A program made the translations under genes and the position numbers. Below are positions 44,770 through 53,745 of a stretch of DNA of 64,000 nt, one piece after another; position 1 is the first letter of the stretch, and the number at the start of each line of letters is the position of its first letter. A model generated the notes under the pieces. The model was not told where the DNA came from. It saw only the letters and a list, made by a program, of their open reading frames with translations, and made no database searches. The stretch covers positions 4,354,501 through 4,418,500 of the forward strand of contig NZ_CP034437.1 in the NCBI RefSeq assembly GCF_003952225.1. The letters are read 5' to 3'. Source of the DNA: Paenibacillus albus. Its GTDB lineage: Bacteria; Bacillota; Bacilli; Paenibacillales; Paenibacillaceae.

Positions 44770-46289
44770 CGTTCATCCCCCTTGCCCTCCACGAACAAAT
44801 TGATATATTTCAGCTCCAGATAATCGTCCAGTCCGTGATGCCCGCCTTCCCTTCCCGTCCCGCTCTCCTTAATGCCGCCGAACGGGGCTTGCGGTACGCT
44901 GAGCGAGGTGCCGTTCACGGCGACCATGCCGAACTCGAGCTGCTCGCACATCCGGTACACCCGGCTCACATCACGGGTGAACACATACGCCGCGAGCCCA
45001 TACGGCGTCGCATTGCAGCGGGCGATAACCTCGTCTTCTTCAGAGAAAGCAACAATTGGAGCAACCGGCCCGAATATCTCTTCTTTCATCACGTCCATCT
45101 CTTCATTAACATCCGTCAGTACAGTCGGCGCGTAATAATGCCCATGGGCGTATTTCTCTTCTAATAAGGCGTATCCGCCAGTCAGTACGGAAGCCCCTTT
45201 CGCCTTGGCATCGGCTACAAGACGCTCGACCCTCAGCATCGCTTCCCGGTCGATCAAAGGACCGACTTCTACGTCCGGCTCATCGCCCGGGCCGACGCGA
45301 AGCATGCGGGTTTGCGCTGCAATCCGCTCGCTAAGCTCCTTATGAATAGTCTCATGGGCATAGATCACATTGATGCCGTTGCACACTTGGCCGCAATTTT
45401 CGAACTTGTTGCCTACGATCGACTCCGCCGCGAGCTCAATATCGGCATCGGGAAATACGATGACCGGAGCGATGCCGCCTAGCTCCAGCGAAAGCCGTTT
45501 CAGCCCGCCAGCCGCTCGCTGCATAATCGATTTCCCCACTTCAGTCGAGCCCGTGAACGAGATTTTGCGGACACGGGCATCCGATAAGAACACGTCGCTG
45601 ATCGCGGCGGCGCTGCCGGTTACCAAATTCGCGACGCCGCTCGGAATGCCGGTATCGATCAGCAGCTCCATCAAAGCGACGGCAATGAGCGGCGTCTGGC
45701 TCGCCGGCTTGACGACGATCGTGCAGCCGGCTGTCAAAGCAGGGGCGGCTTTACGGATAATCATCGCAGCGGGAAAATTCCATGGAGTAATCATGCCGAC
45801 GACGCCGACCGGCTGGCGCCACACCATAATGCGCTGATTGGGGCGGGAGCCAGGGATCGTCTCACCGTATACGCGTTTGCCCTCCTCGGCATACCAGCGA
45901 ATAAACTGCACTGAACCGTCCAGCTCACCCGCCGCTTCCTGAATCGGCTTCCCCTGCTCTCTCGACATTAAGCGTGCGAGCTGATCCCTCGCCTGCTCAA
46001 TCCGTTCCGCCCACAGGTTCAAATAAGCCGCCCGCTGAACGGCAGTCAACCGCCCCCAACCGGGCAACGCAGCCGATGCGGCATCGACGGCTCGCGCGGC
46101 AGCCTCGCCGTCACCTCGAGGCACTCTGCCTACCGCCTCCCCAGTTGCCGGATTGTAGACTGTCATGCTACCTTGTGCCGAGGTCACCTTCTCCCCGTTA
46201 ATCCATTGGCAGTTCCATCTGTCCAAATCCAGTTCCTGTTTCAGTTCCAGTTCCAGTCTGGGATCCATCTCCTCGTTCCCACTCGTCAC
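44679..46289 (-). CDS. NAD(P)-dependent aldehyde dehydrogenase
   Basis: 536 residues. ALDH core WINGEKV through ELGGIAPVIVF (catalytic Glu) and FENCGQVCNG (catalytic Cys), and the ending GHHGLDDYLELKYIN. It would oxidise the gamma-glutamyl-aminoaldehyde, or succinate semialdehyde, in this pathway. GTG start with GGAGG 10 bases upstream. Unusual: about 25 extra N-terminal residues (ELELKQELDLD) encoded by a hexanucleotide repeat inside the end of the C26 hydrolase gene, and about 35 extra C-terminal residues running into the GS-like gene. The conserved core itself begins inside the upstream overlap. Confidence 0.9.
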   Translation of the reverse strand: MTSGNEEMDPRLELELKQELDLDRWNCQWINGEKVTSAQGSMTVYNPATGEAVGRVPRGDGEAAARAVDAASAALPGWGRLTAVQRAAYLNLWAERIEQARDQLARLMSREQGKPIQEAAGELDGSVQFIRWYAEEGKRVYGETIPGSRPNQRIMVWRQPVGVVGMITPWNFPAAMIIRKAAPALTAGCTIVVKPASQTPLIAVALMELLIDTGIPSGVANLVTGSAAAISDVFLSDARVRKISFTGSTEVGKSIMQRAAGGLKRLSLELGGIAPVIVFPDADIELAAESIVGNKFENCGQVCNGINVIYAHETIHKELSERIAAQTRMLRVGPGDEPDVEVGPLIDREAMLRVERLVADAKAKGASVLTGGYALLEEKYAHGHYYAPTVLTDVNEEMDVMKEEIFGPVAPIVAFSEEDEVIARCNATPYGLAAYVFTRDVSRVYRMCEQLEFGMVAVNGTSLSVPQAPFGGIKESGTGREGGHHGLDDYLELKYINLFVEGKGDERWVTIGRKSSPGHPVPGPAGLSPLLSWKER

Positions 46290-47046
46290 GGTTATCGCTC
46301 CTCCCCTTGATTTGATCGATCAGCCAGCGGAACGGTATGAGTCCTTCGTCATCGTGGACGGCCATCATCTCCGGATGCCATTGCAGAGCGAGCACACTTG
46401 GATGGTCGTGATGAACAATCGCTTCGATAATTCCATCCTCAGCAACCGCAGACGCAGCAAGACCGGTCCCGAGTCTTCGAACCGCTTGATGGTGATAGCT
46501 GTTCACCTTGATCTCGTCCGTTCCATATAGTCGCCGAAGTCCCTCGTCCAGCAGCGTCACCCGGTGCGCCATATACCAGCGCGGCGCGCGGGCGAACTGA
46601 TGGGCGAGCACATCTGCCGAGTGATCCGCAATATCCACATACAGCGAGCCGCCGAAGCTGACATTGAGCAGCTGCATCCCTCTGCAAATGGCCAGAATCG
46701 GCTTCTTCTGCCGAAGCGCCTCTTCGATTAACTGCAGCTCGAAACGATCCCGCTCAGGCGTAATGATCCCGCAGCGCAGATCGGGATTCGCCCCGTACAG
46801 CTGCGGGTCGACATCTTCGCCGCCCGCCAATACGAGGCCGTCCAGCGCCTCAACAATTCGCCTGCAGGCTGAAGGATCGCACGCCGGTATGCCAACCGGC
46901 GCCGCGCCGACCTTTTGCACGGCATGCATATAATCGTGCCCGATCACACCAAAGCCTTGTCCGGGCATGCCGCGGAACATCCCTCCTACCCCTTCCGCGC
47001 CGCTGACATAATAGCCCGTAATGCCGATAAGCGGCATCGTTCTCAT
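46198..47046 (-). CDS. class-I glutamine amidotransferase-like gamma-glutamyl hydrolase (PuuD/C26)
   Basis: 282 residues. Nucleophile Cys in ICRGMQLLNVSFGGSLYVD (about 119-137), and the His-Glu pair in LQWHPEMMA (about 240-248). PuuD-type enzymes release glutamate from gamma-glutamyl-GABA, the last step of gamma-glutamylated putrescine breakdown. ATG with GGAGGAG 5 bases upstream. First gene of the operon C26-ALDH-GS-SDR. The normal end (WLIDQIK) is followed by ~35 residues including TGTGTETGTG that overlap the next gene by 92 bases in another frame. Confidence 0.88.
   Translation of the reverse strand: MRTMPLIGITGYYVSGAEGVGGMFRGMPGQGFGVIGHDYMHAVQKVGAAPVGIPACDPSACRRIVEALDGLVLAGGEDVDPQLYGANPDLRCGIITPERDRFELQLIEEALRQKKPILAICRGMQLLNVSFGGSLYVDIADHSADVLAHQFARAPRWYMAHRVTLLDEGLRRLYGTDEIKVNSYHHQAVRRLGTGLAASAVAEDGIIEAIVHHDHPSVLALQWHPEMMAVHDDEGLIPFRWLIDQIKGRSDNRDEWERGDGSQTGTGTETGTGFGQMELPMD
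46229..46262. repeat. imperfect hexanucleotide repeat in overlapping reading frames
   Basis: About five units of CCAGTT with single changes (CCAGTT, CCTGTT, TCAGTT, CCAGTT, CCAGTC). On the minus strand it encodes alternating TG/TE in the hydrolase tail and LELELKQELDLD in the dehydrogenase N-terminus. Its length may vary between strains. Confidence 0.7.
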
Positions 47047-47105
47047 CCGATCTCCTCCTTCTCGCTACATTTTATTCCATGCTTGTGGGACAAATAACCA
47101 AGCAT

Positions 47106-47148
47106 GAATAAACGGCCTCCGTCCAATAATTTTCTCGGACGAAGGCCG
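47106..47148 (-). terminator. terminator after lipM
   Basis: GGCCTTCGTCC / GGACGGAGGCC 11-bp stem (one G-T pair), 12-base loop, then GTTTATT on the minus strand. Confidence 0.8.
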
Positions 47149-47162
47149 CTATATCATGTTCA

Positions 47163-48074
47163 CTATCTGCGATAATTCCAGCTATCCGCTCCATATTTCT
47201 CGGTGGAGAGCCTGCTCGCCAGCTCCAGTTCGTCTTCGGTTAGCCCCCCGTCAACGAGCTCGACCCCAAGTCCTTCTGCGAAGCTCTCGCGGAATACTTG
47301 TTCAAGCCGCTGCATCGACACTGGCGCCATTCCGCTACGCCGCAGACAATCGTTGATTGAAGCAGCTTTTCGTCCAAATAGACTGAACATTCGCTGTCTG
47401 AGTTCCGGACTTGCGAATCGGAGCACGGAGAATAGCTTCTCATTATCTAGTTCGAGCAGTATCGAGCCGTGCTGCAAAATAACGCCGTTCCCGCGCATCT
47501 GCGCACTGCCGGCGATTTTGCGTCCGCCAACAACGAGCTCATGCTTGGACGGTGCATCGAAGCAAGCTGCGGTAAGCGACCTCCGCGCGGGAACGTGCTC
47601 ACTCCCGCTGTACTCCTCCGGTTCGCCAGCCTGTCCCGTCACCGCTGCATCCAGTCCCAGTTTTCGCACGCCGATTAACAGCCCGCTGCTTAACTCCGCG
47701 TAAGCTTCCGCGACATTCGCCGAGATGCCCGCATCTTGTTCGGAGACTACGATGCTGTATGTCAGCTCTTGATCATGCAGGACGGCTCGTCCCCCCGTAG
47801 AGCGGCGGACGAACCCCAAACCGAGCTCGCGCAGCGCCTGGAAATCTACTTCCTTCTCCGCCTTCTGAAAATAGCCAATCGATAGCGACGCCGGGTTCCA
47901 ACCGTAAAATCGTACTGTCGGCGGCACAGCGCCTTCTTTGTGAGCAATCGAGATCGCCTCGTCAATGGCCATGTTTTCCGCTGGAGATCGGCTTCCTGTA
48001 TGCAAGAACCGCCACGACGGCCGATTTAACCCATCATCCTGCCGCACCCACCCGCTATTTATTGTTGGCTTCAT
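47163..48074 (-). CDS. lipM: octanoyltransferase LipM
   Basis: 303 residues of the biotin/lipoyl ligase fold. RFYGWNPASLSIGYFQK (about 55-71), RRSTGGRAVLHDQELTYSI (about 90-108), then AACFDAPSKHELVVGGRKIAGSAQMR, where the Cys is the LipM acyl-thioester nucleophile. In Bacillus, LipM moves octanoate from acyl carrier protein to GcvH, from which other lipoyl proteins are supplied. Its place directly downstream of gcvH (20-base overlap) supports LipM over a lipoate ligase. The ribosome site at 48074 is weak; a GTG at 48047 is possible. Confidence 0.88.
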   Translation of the reverse strand: MKPTINSGWVRQDDGLNRPSWRFLHTGSRSPAENMAIDEAISIAHKEGAVPPTVRFYGWNPASLSIGYFQKAEKEVDFQALRELGLGFVRRSTGGRAVLHDQELTYSIVVSEQDAGISANVAEAYAELSSGLLIGVRKLGLDAAVTGQAGEPEEYSGSEHVPARRSLTAACFDAPSKHELVVGGRKIAGSAQMRGNGVILQHGSILLELDNEKLFSVLRFASPELRQRMFSLFGRKAASINDCLRRSGMAPVSMQRLEQVFRESFAEGLGVELVDGGLTEDELELASRLSTEKYGADSWNYRR

Positions 48075-48441
48075 ACTGGTCGGCGCTGAGCATTCTATTC
48101 ACGAGATCGGCAGCATCGCCATCGACCTCGACAAGGGCGATCCAGCCCTCGCCGTACGGATCCGAATTGACGAGCTCTGGCGCATCCAGCAGCGCTTCGT
48201 TAATCTTCGTGACTTTCCCCGTCACCGGACTGTACAGCTCGGAAACCGTTTTTACCGATTCAATCGTGCCTATCGGCTGTCCCGCTTCGACCTCTTGGCC
48301 AAGCTGCGGAAGCTCGACAAATACGATATCGCCTAATTGACACTGAGCAAAATCGGTAATCCCGATTTTAACAGCCCCGTTTCCCGCTTCCGCCCATTCA
48401 TGCTCGGCAGTATATCCTAACCCTGGCTTGACGACGCTCAT
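48055..48441 (-). CDS. gcvH: glycine cleavage system H protein
   Basis: 128 residues. Lipoyl domain with the modified Lys64 in ESVKTVSELYSPVTG, and the downstream NSDPYGEGWIALV segment. It carries the aminomethyl group between the P and T proteins, and in Firmicutes also serves as octanoyl hub for lipoylation. ATG at 48441 has GGAGG 9 bases upstream; the frame is open to 48696 but that would run into the riboswitch region. It is transcribed away from gcvT-PA-PB, so it is not under that riboswitch. Confidence 0.93.
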   Translation of the reverse strand: MSVVKPGLGYTAEHEWAEAGNGAVKIGITDFAQCQLGDIVFVELPQLGQEVEAGQPIGTIESVKTVSELYSPVTGKVTKINEALLDAPELVNSDPYGEGWIALVEVDGDAADLVNRMLSADQYEANNK

Positions 48442-48597
48442 TTTCAACATCCTCCCGAGTTCGTTATGTAACGCTCCGCTCGACACGCTTAGCTTCATTC
48501 CATTAACATCTTCTCTCATTGGCGTGTATATCTTAATGTATGATGGCAGGCATTTGACCAATACCGGATAAAAAAACTGAATACGCGGATGATGGTA

Positions 48598-48818
48598 ACG
48601 GGAGAGACCGCCTATGGACTTAGAGTGGCGGCGCCGAAGGAGTAAGCTTCGTTCAGAAGTGAATCTCTCAGGCAAAAGGACCTTTACCGGACGCATCTCT
48701 GGAGAGCACGCGCGAGGGCGGTTGCCGATGCCTCGGCGTCACCGACGGGGAAACCTGAACGTATGCGACTACTTCGTTTGGGGCAACTCTCAGGTACAAA
48801 GGACAGAGCAAAGAGCGA
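48598..48818 (+). promoter_or_regulatory. tandem glycine riboswitch
   Basis: Two successive aptamers with the conserved blocks in order. First: GGGAGAGACC, GCCGAAGGAG, then AATCTCTCAGGCAAAAGGAC. Second: TCTCTGGAGAGC, CACCGACGGGGAAACC, then AACTCTCAGGTACAAAGGACAG. Glycine binding switches on genes for glycine breakdown. Placed directly upstream of gcvT. Confidence 0.95.
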
Positions 48819-48828
48819 GAACGGGCAA

Positions 48829-48862
48829 GCGCAGCCAAGCTGCGCGTACGTGAAGCTTTTTT
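48829..48862 (+). terminator. expression platform of the glycine riboswitch
   Basis: Two hairpins compete for GCTGCGC (48839-48845). One pairs GCGCAGC (48829-48835) with it. The other pairs AAGCT (48837-48841) with AGCTT just before a T6 run (48857-48862), which would terminate. The first would then act as anti-terminator. This pairing is my inference. Confidence 0.5.
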
Positions 48863-48879
48863 GCTGCTGTCTTTTTAAG

Positions 48880-48914
48880 TTTAATGACGTTAAATTGAAT
48901 TTAATGACGTTAAT
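48880..48914. repeat. two direct copies of a 15-bp dyad before gcvT
   Basis: TTTAATGACGTTAAA (48880-48894) and TTTAATGACGTTAAT (48900-48914), 20 bp apart, i.e. two DNA helical turns. Near-palindromic (TTTAA-N5-TTAAA). A third, related copy is at 50061-50075. Confidence 0.65.
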
Positions 48915-48951
48915 CACTTAGCCTTTCATTCTCGATTAGGAGGACAAAGAA

Positions 48952-50055
48952 ATGGAGAACAACCTGAAGAGAACGCCGCTCTATCCGCTCTATGCGGACT
49001 ATCCCGGCACAAGATGCATCGATTTCGGCGGTTGGGAGCTCCCTGTTCAATTCTCCGGCATTCAACAAGAGCATGATGCGGTCCGTTATCAAGCCGGACT
49101 CTTCGATGTTTCGCATATGGGTGAATTTGTTGTCACTGGCCGGTTCGCCGAAGCCTTTATCCAGCAGATCACCACAAACGATGTTTCGAAGCTGGTTGAC
49201 GGTCAGGCGCAGTATACATTGATGTGCTATCCGGACGGAGGCGTCGTCGATGACCTGCTTGTGTACCGGATCACGGCAGATCAATTCATGGTTGTCGTCA
49301 ATGCTGCTAACATCGATAGAGATTTCGATTGGATGCGCGAGCATCTGATCGGCGACGTTACACTTGAAAATAAATCCGATGAGCTTGCTTTGCTTGCATT
49401 GCAAGGACCATCTGCAGCCGTGATCATGTCACTTGTCACGAAGCAGTTCAATTGCGATAAGCTTGCTCCGTTCCGCTTCGCGACCGCCGTTTCGGTCGGC
49501 GGCGTCCAATCTCTCGTTTCCCGGACCGGATACACCGGCGAAGACGGCTTTGAAATCTATGTGTCTGCCAGTCAAGCTCAGCACGTATGGCAGTCGCTGT
49601 TTGCTGCAGGCGCAGCATTCGGACTCCAGCCCGCCGGTCTTGGCGCGCGAGATACGCTCCGGTTTGAAGCTAGGCTGCCGCTCTACGGTCAAGAGCTGTC
49701 CGCTCGGATTTCGCCGCTCGAAGCAGGACTAAGCCCTTTCATCAAGCTCTATAAAGGCAGCTTCATCGGTCGCGATGCCTTGGTTCGACAGAAGACGGAC
49801 GGCGTGCCCCGCAAGCTCGTCGGCATCGAAATGATCGAACGCGGCATCCCCCGCTGCCATTATCCCGTCTGCAATGCCGATGGCGTACCCATCGGCGAGG
49901 TTACGTCCGGCACCCAATCCCCCACGCTGAAACGGAACCTCGGTCTTGTGCTCATTGAATCTGGCTATGCAGGTATCGGAACCGAAGTATGGGTCGAGAT
50001 TCGCGGCAAGCTAGTCAAGGCCGAGGTCGTGAAAACTCCTTTTTATAAGAGATGA
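48952..50055 (+). CDS. gcvT: glycine cleavage system T protein (aminomethyltransferase)
   Basis: 367 residues. GcvT/folate-binding fold with FDVSHMGEF (about 47-55), [14 protein letters not shown] (folate contact Asp, about 95-108), and [15 protein letters not shown] (about 184-198), followed by the C-terminal barrel domain from about 275. It transfers the methylene group from aminomethyl-GcvH to tetrahydrofolate. Strong ribosome site AGGAGG 8 bases before the ATG. First gene of the riboswitch-controlled operon. Confidence 0.96.
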   Translation: MENNLKRTPLYPLYADYPGTRCIDFGGWELPVQFSGIQQEHDAVRYQAGLFDVSHMGEFVVTGRFAEAFIQQITTNDVSKLVDGQAQYTLMCYPDGGVVDDLLVYRITADQFMVVVNAANIDRDFDWMREHLIGDVTLENKSDELALLALQGPSAAVIMSLVTKQFNCDKLAPFRFATAVSVGGVQSLVSRTGYTGEDGFEIYVSASQAQHVWQSLFAAGAAFGLQPAGLGARDTLRFEARLPLYGQELSARISPLEAGLSPFIKLYKGSFIGRDALVRQKTDGVPRKLVGIEMIERGIPRCHYPVCNADGVPIGEVTSGTQSPTLKRNLGLVLIESGYAGIGTEVWVEIRGKLVKAEVVKTPFYKR

Positions 50056-50060
50056 ACGTA

Positions 50061-50075
50061 TTTAATGCCATTAAA
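50061..50075. repeat. third copy of the 15-bp dyad, between gcvT and gcvPA
   Basis: TTTAATGCCATTAAA, an almost perfect palindrome, within the 44-base gap between gcvT and gcvPA. Shares TTTAATG-N-C-N-TTAAA with the two copies upstream of gcvT. Confidence 0.55.
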
Positions 50076-50099
50076 CTCCATAAGTTAGGAGAATGAGAA

Positions 50100-51464
50100 A
50101 TGACGCTACCGCATCGCTACATCCCGATGACCGAGCAGGATAAAGCCGAGATGCTGGCCACGATCGGCGCAGCCACGACCGATGATCTCTTCCGCGATAT
50201 TCCCGATGCGATCCGTTACCGAGGCGTCCTCCCGATGTCGCCGGCGCTGGATGAAATTTCACTGCTTACCCATATGAAAGAGCTGACCAGCCGTAACACC
50301 GATACGGCCAACTGCACCAGCTTCCTCGGCGCCGGTATCTACGATCATCATATCCCGGTAATCATCAATCACCTGATCTCCCGCTCTGAATTTTATACCG
50401 CCTATACCCCGTACCAGCCGGAAATCAGCCAAGGCGAGCTGCAAGCCATTTTCGAATTTCAGTCTTATATCTGTGAATTAACGGGCATGGCTGTGGCGAA
50501 CGCTAGCATGTACGACGGCATGACGGCATTGTCGGAAGCAGGCGCATTGGCTGCCGGAGCCACCAAACGGCGCAAGCTCGTCGTCTCCCGCACGGTTCAT
50601 CCGGAAGCCCGCGAAACGCTCCGAACGATGGCGCATGGACTGGGCCTCGATATCGTCGAAGTTGGCTATTCCGCAAGCGGAGTCACCGATCTCGCGGCAC
50701 TGCGAGCAGCGGTTTCCAGCGATACGGCTGCCGTGCTTGTCCAGTCCCCTAATTTCTTCGGCTGTCTAGAGGACCTGGCCGCGATCGAACCGATTATCCA
50801 TGGCGTCAAAGGGCTGTTCGTCGTCAGCGCCAATCCGATCTCGCTCGGGCTTCTCGAAGCGCCGGGCAAGCTCGGTGCGGACATCGTCGTTGGCGATGCG
50901 CAGCCGCTCGGCATCCCGCAATCGTTCGGAGGGCCGACCTGCGGCTTCTTCGCTGTCGCCGAACCGTTGATGCGCCGGATGCCGGGCCGAATCGTCGGCC
51001 AGACCAAGGACCTCGATGGCAAGCGCGGGTTCGTGCTGACGCTGCAAGCACGTGAGCAGCATATCCGCCGCGAGAAGGCGACCTCCAACATTTGCTCGAA
51101 TCAAGCACTGCTCGCCTTATGCGCTTCGATTTACCTGTCTACACTTGGCAAGCAAGGGCTTATTGATGTAGCGAATTTGAATCTGTCGAAAGCGCATTAC
51201 GCCAACTCCCAGCTTGCCGGCCAAGAGGGGATTACGCTTCCTTTTACCGCTCCGTTCTTCAATGAATTCGTCATCCGGCTGCCGGAAGAAGGACCCTCTG
51301 TAAGTGAAATCAACGAGCAGCTATTAAAGTGCGGAATGCTAGGCGGCTACGATCTCGGTCTGGCGTATCCGGAGCTTGCGGGCCATATGCTGGTTGCCGT
51401 CACGGAGAAACGGACGCGTGAGGAAATCGATCATTTTGCAAGCAGATTGGGGGAATTACAATGA
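50100..51464 (+). CDS. gcvPA: glycine dehydrogenase (decarboxylating) subunit 1
   Basis: 454 residues; the N-terminal half-enzyme of the P protein. Typical segments: [18 protein letters not shown] (about 75-92), [20 protein letters not shown] (about 100-119), [13 protein letters not shown], and [21 protein letters not shown]. It forms an alpha2-beta2 enzyme with GcvPB that decarboxylates glycine and loads GcvH. AGGAG is 9 bases before the ATG. The stop overlaps the gcvPB start by 4 bases. Confidence 0.96.
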   Translation: MTLPHRYIPMTEQDKAEMLATIGAATTDDLFRDIPDAIRYRGVLPMSPALDEISLLTHMKELTSRNTDTANCTSFLGAGIYDHHIPVIINHLISRSEFYTAYTPYQPEISQGELQAIFEFQSYICELTGMAVANASMYDGMTALSEAGALAAGATKRRKLVVSRTVHPEARETLRTMAHGLGLDIVEVGYSASGVTDLAALRAAVSSDTAAVLVQSPNFFGCLEDLAAIEPIIHGVKGLFVVSANPISLGLLEAPGKLGADIVVGDAQPLGIPQSFGGPTCGFFAVAEPLMRRMPGRIVGQTKDLDGKRGFVLTLQAREQHIRREKATSNICSNQALLALCASIYLSTLGKQGLIDVANLNLSKAHYANSQLAGQEGITLPFTAPFFNEFVIRLPEEGPSVSEINEQLLKCGMLGGYDLGLAYPELAGHMLVAVTEKRTREEIDHFASRLGELQ

Positions 51465-52924
51465 ATACGGGGGAAAAAGCTTTAATATTCGAGCTTAGCA
51501 AACCTGGCCGTATCGCCTACTCGCTGCCGGCATGCGACGTTCCCGAAGCAGAGGCTGCCTCCTGCATTCCGGCATCGATGATCAGGCAAGTTCCCGCTCG
51601 GCTTCCCGAGGTGTACGAGGTCGACGTCATTCGCCATTACACGGAGCTTTCGAGACGGAACTTCGGCGTCGACAATGGCTTCTACCCGCTCGGCTCGTGC
51701 ACGATGAAATACAATCCGAAGATCAATGAGGACACTGCGCGGCTCAGCGGATTTGCTCACATTCATCCCTATCAGCCGGTCACTAGCATTCAAGGGGCTC
51801 TTGAGCTTCTATATACGCTGCAGAACGATTTGGCCGTGCTGACCGGTATGGATCAGGTGTCACTTCAGCCTGCTGCCGGCGCTCACGGAGAATGGACCGG
51901 ACTCATGATGATTCGTGCCTACCACGAGAGCAGAGGCGAGAATCGGTCGAAGGTGATCGTTCCCGACTCCTCGCACGGTACGAATCCGGCAAGCGCGACG
52001 ACCGCAGGGTTCGAGACGATTACGATTCAATCGGATGCGGGCGGCATGGTCGATCTCGATGCTTTGCGGGCGGCAGTAGGCAGCGATACCGCCGCGCTCA
52101 TGCTCACAAATCCGAACACGCTCGGCTTATTCGAGGAGCACATTTTAGAAATTGCCCAAATTGTGCACGAGGCCGGCGGACTGCTCTATTACGACGGCGC
52201 CAACTCCAACGCCATAATGGGAATTACCCGCCCCGGAGATATGGGCTTTGACGTCGTCCACATGAACCTGCACAAGACGATGAGCACCCCGCACGGCGGA
52301 GGCGGACCCGGTGCGGGACCCGTCGGCGTCAAAAGCAAGCTGATCCCTTATCTGCCGAAGCCGATCGCAGCACTCCGAAGCGACGGAACCTATTATTTCG
52401 ACGATGACCGCCCTGAATCGATAGGCCGAGTCAAACCGTTTTACGGCAACTTCGGCATCTTGGTCCGAGCATACACGTATATCCGCACCTATGGTCCGGA
52501 AGGGCTTCGCCAAGTGTCCGAATGTGCCGTACTGAATGCCAATTACATGATGCATCGGCTCTCATCCCATTACGACATTCCATATCCAGGCGTCTGCAAG
52601 CATGAATTTGTCATGTCCGGACGCGGCCTGAAAGCTTACGGCGTTAGAACGCTCGACGTCGCCAAGCGCCTCCTTGATTTTGGCTACCACCCGCCTACGA
52701 TATATTTTCCGCTCAACGTCGAGGAATCGATGATGATCGAGCCGACCGAAACCGAGAGCAAAGAGACGCTCGACCGTTTCATTGATACAATGATTCAGAT
52801 TGCCGAAGAAGCGCGTACGACGCCGGAACTTGTCACAGGCGCCCCCTACGGCACCGTTGTGCGCCGGCTCGATGAGACGAATGCGGCGCGCAAGCCGGTA
52901 TTAAACTGCTCGTGCGGAATCTAG
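51461..52924 (+). CDS. gcvPB: glycine dehydrogenase (decarboxylating) subunit 2
   Basis: 487 residues, carrying the pyridoxal-phosphate site: [21 protein letters not shown], where the Lys forms the Schiff base. [12 protein letters not shown] (about 77-88) and [10 protein letters not shown] are further conserved segments. ATGA overlap with gcvPA (51461-51464) and GGGGG upstream suggest translational coupling. Last gene of the operon; the convergent sdhC relic begins 16 bases after the stop and there is no visible terminator between. Confidence 0.96.
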   Translation: MNTGEKALIFELSKPGRIAYSLPACDVPEAEAASCIPASMIRQVPARLPEVYEVDVIRHYTELSRRNFGVDNGFYPLGSCTMKYNPKINEDTARLSGFAHIHPYQPVTSIQGALELLYTLQNDLAVLTGMDQVSLQPAAGAHGEWTGLMMIRAYHESRGENRSKVIVPDSSHGTNPASATTAGFETITIQSDAGGMVDLDALRAAVGSDTAALMLTNPNTLGLFEEHILEIAQIVHEAGGLLYYDGANSNAIMGITRPGDMGFDVVHMNLHKTMSTPHGGGGPGAGPVGVKSKLIPYLPKPIAALRSDGTYYFDDDRPESIGRVKPFYGNFGILVRAYTYIRTYGPEGLRQVSECAVLNANYMMHRLSSHYDIPYPGVCKHEFVMSGRGLKAYGVRTLDVAKRLLDFGYHPPTIYFPLNVEESMMIEPTETESKETLDRFIDTMIQIAEEARTTPELVTGAPYGTVVRRLDETNAARKPVLNCSCGI

Positions 52925-52940
52925 CAGAAGCATAGGATCA

Positions 52941-53573
52941 TTATTGGAACTCATCACCGGTAAACGCAACGAGAGAAAGAATGAACAGCGCGGAAACAAG
53001 AACAAATACCCCCATGCAGATATAGGCAGATACTTTCTGAGAACGCGAAGAAACCGTCACGCCCCAGCTGATCAGGAATGCCCAAATGCCATTGCTGAAA
53101 TGGAATACCGCTGACAATACGCCGATGATGTAAAGGATAAAGTACAAGGGATGCGCGGTAATCTGATGCATAGTCGAACCAAGTTCCTCATGCGTAATAT
53201 TTCCTAAGTAAACTTGAAGACGGGTATTGAAAAAATGCCAGAAAACAAAGATAAACGTAAGTACGCCCGTCACACGCTGCAGAATGAACGCCCAGTTACG
53301 GCCATACGAATATTGTCCGCCGTTCGCATTGGATCGGTAAGCCATGTAAAGTCCATAAATGCCATGAAACAATATTGGCAGGTAGATCCCACAAATCTCA
53401 AGCAGCGGCTTAAGCGGCAAGCTATTAATAAAATGCACGTACGCAGCGAATCCATCCGGTCCGCGTTCAAATGCTTGAAAGTTGATGGATACGTGCACGA
53501 GAATAAAGCCCCCGAGGGGAATTACGCCGAGGAGTGAGTGAAGCTTGCGCCACTAAAATAAATTTCTTGTCAT
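52941..53573 (-). pseudogene. sdhC: succinate dehydrogenase cytochrome b558 subunit with in-frame amber codon
   Basis: SdhC is the heme-b membrane anchor of succinate:menaquinone reductase. From ATG 53573 (GGAGG 6 bases upstream) the frame reads MTRNLF, TAG (53555-53553), then WRKLHSLLGVIPLG, GGFILVHVSIN and on to five hydrophobic helices and FTGDEFQ. The N-terminal RRLHSLLGVIP block of SdhC thus lies after the stop. Without read-through, only a GTG at 53498 could start, losing helix 1 and its heme His region. No sdhA or sdhB is in the window, so this is an orphan copy. Either a decaying duplicate, a sequence error, or read-through. Confidence 0.82.
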
Positions 53574-53693
53574 GATGATCCTCCTTGTTTGTGATTCAAA
53601 GGCAGATAAGATATATCGACGATTAAATTTGTCTAGAATATACCCTATCATTGGCAATCGTCAACTAGCAAATCCAAGAAGGGCTGCAAATGT

Positions 53694-53727
53694 GAAGAGG
53701 CTCATACCATGTGGTATGAGCCTCTTC
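53694..53727 (-). terminator. hairpin after VOC gene
   Basis: GAAGAGGCTCATACC / GGTATGAGCCTCTTC, perfect 15-bp stem with a 4-base loop, 19 bases past the VOC stop. No long T-run on either strand, but the stem is very stable. Confidence 0.65.
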
Positions 53728-53745
53728 CATTTCACTTCATCAAAT

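Larger units (their letters stand above)
48442..48951. other. 510-bp divergent control region of the glycine cleavage locus
   Basis: Contains the gcvH-lipM promoter (not pinpointed), a TTGACC -35-like hexamer at 48554-48559 with a poor -10, the tandem glycine riboswitch, its expression platform, two 15-bp repeats, and the gcvT ribosome site (AGGAGG). No protein gene seen. Confidence 0.7.
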
